Below, one piece after another: positions 32,938 to 32,939 of a stretch of DNA of 32,939 nucleotides. The notes under the pieces were generated by a model. The model made no database searches and was not told the DNA's origin. It was given only the letters and a program-made list of their open reading frames with translations. Source of the DNA: CAZAKZ01 sp964485695 (lineage in GTDB: Bacteria; Planctomycetota; JAFGQW01); assembly GCA_964485695.1 (NCBI GenBank), contig CAZAKZ010000059.1, forward strand, positions 1 to 32,939, in the 5' to 3' direction. Position 1 is the stretch's first letter, and every line of letters starts with the position of its first letter. A program made the translations under genes and the position numbers.

Positions 32938-32939
32938 CT

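Overview
The window is GC-rich bacterial chromosomal DNA with tightly packed genes on both strands. It holds 22 complete or nearly complete protein genes, plus a gene cut at each edge. No rRNA, tRNA, CRISPR array, prophage or intact transposase gene was seen. Several traits point to a Gram-negative, Planctomycetota-like (or other deep PVC/FCB/Acidobacteriota-type) bacterium: TonB-dependent outer-membrane receptors, several lipoprotein signal peptides, an ECF sigma factor overlapping a TPR-bearing Ser/Thr kinase gene, an esterase fused to HEAT-like repeats, and a secreted protein whose C-terminal module resembles one I recall from planctomycete secretomes. This placement is inference, because no marker gene is present.

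Layout. 1-3.9 kb: end of a GT4 glycosyltransferase (+), then a minus-strand operon of 2-oxoacid:ferredoxin oxidoreductase alpha, a beta-gamma fusion, and a methyltransferase. 4.2-9.8 kb: TonB-dependent receptor, TonB, terminator, second TonB-dependent receptor. 9.8-14.8 kb: transglutaminase-like lipoprotein (-), ornithine cyclodeaminase/mu-crystallin family enzyme (+), ammonia-dependent asparagine synthetase AsnA (+), a shared terminator, and a divergent glutamine synthetase-family enzyme (-). 15.0-18.6 kb: secreted esterase with HEAT-like repeats and a convergent GT-C membrane glycosyltransferase. 18.8-21.2 kb: small membrane protein, a membrane-anchored reductive-dehalogenase-like iron-sulfur protein, and a convergent PepSY-like lipoprotein. 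21.5-24.5 kb: ECF sigma factor and Ser/Thr kinase. 24.5-27.6 kb: Crp/Fnr regulator, a cluster of five hairpins, a NapH/NosR-like polyferredoxin membrane protein and a Cys-tailed TPR protein. 27.7-30.9 kb: saccharopine dehydrogenase-like enzyme and POT peptide transporter. 31.2-32.9 kb: secreted jelly-roll protein, tiny zinc-ribbon protein and a small membrane protein cut by the right edge.

Working together (inference): much of the window fits peptide and amino-acid use. This includes di/tripeptide uptake (POT), saccharopine/lysine metabolism, an amino-acid cyclodeaminase or imine reductase, ammonia capture by AsnA and possibly by the GS-like enzyme, and oxidation of 2-oxoacids with ferredoxin as acceptor. 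Low-potential electrons could feed the two membrane iron-sulfur proteins. The strongest candidates for something little described are the membrane-anchored RdhA-like gene with its PepSY-like lipoprotein partner, the polyferredoxin/Cys-tail TPR pair, and the hairpin cluster.
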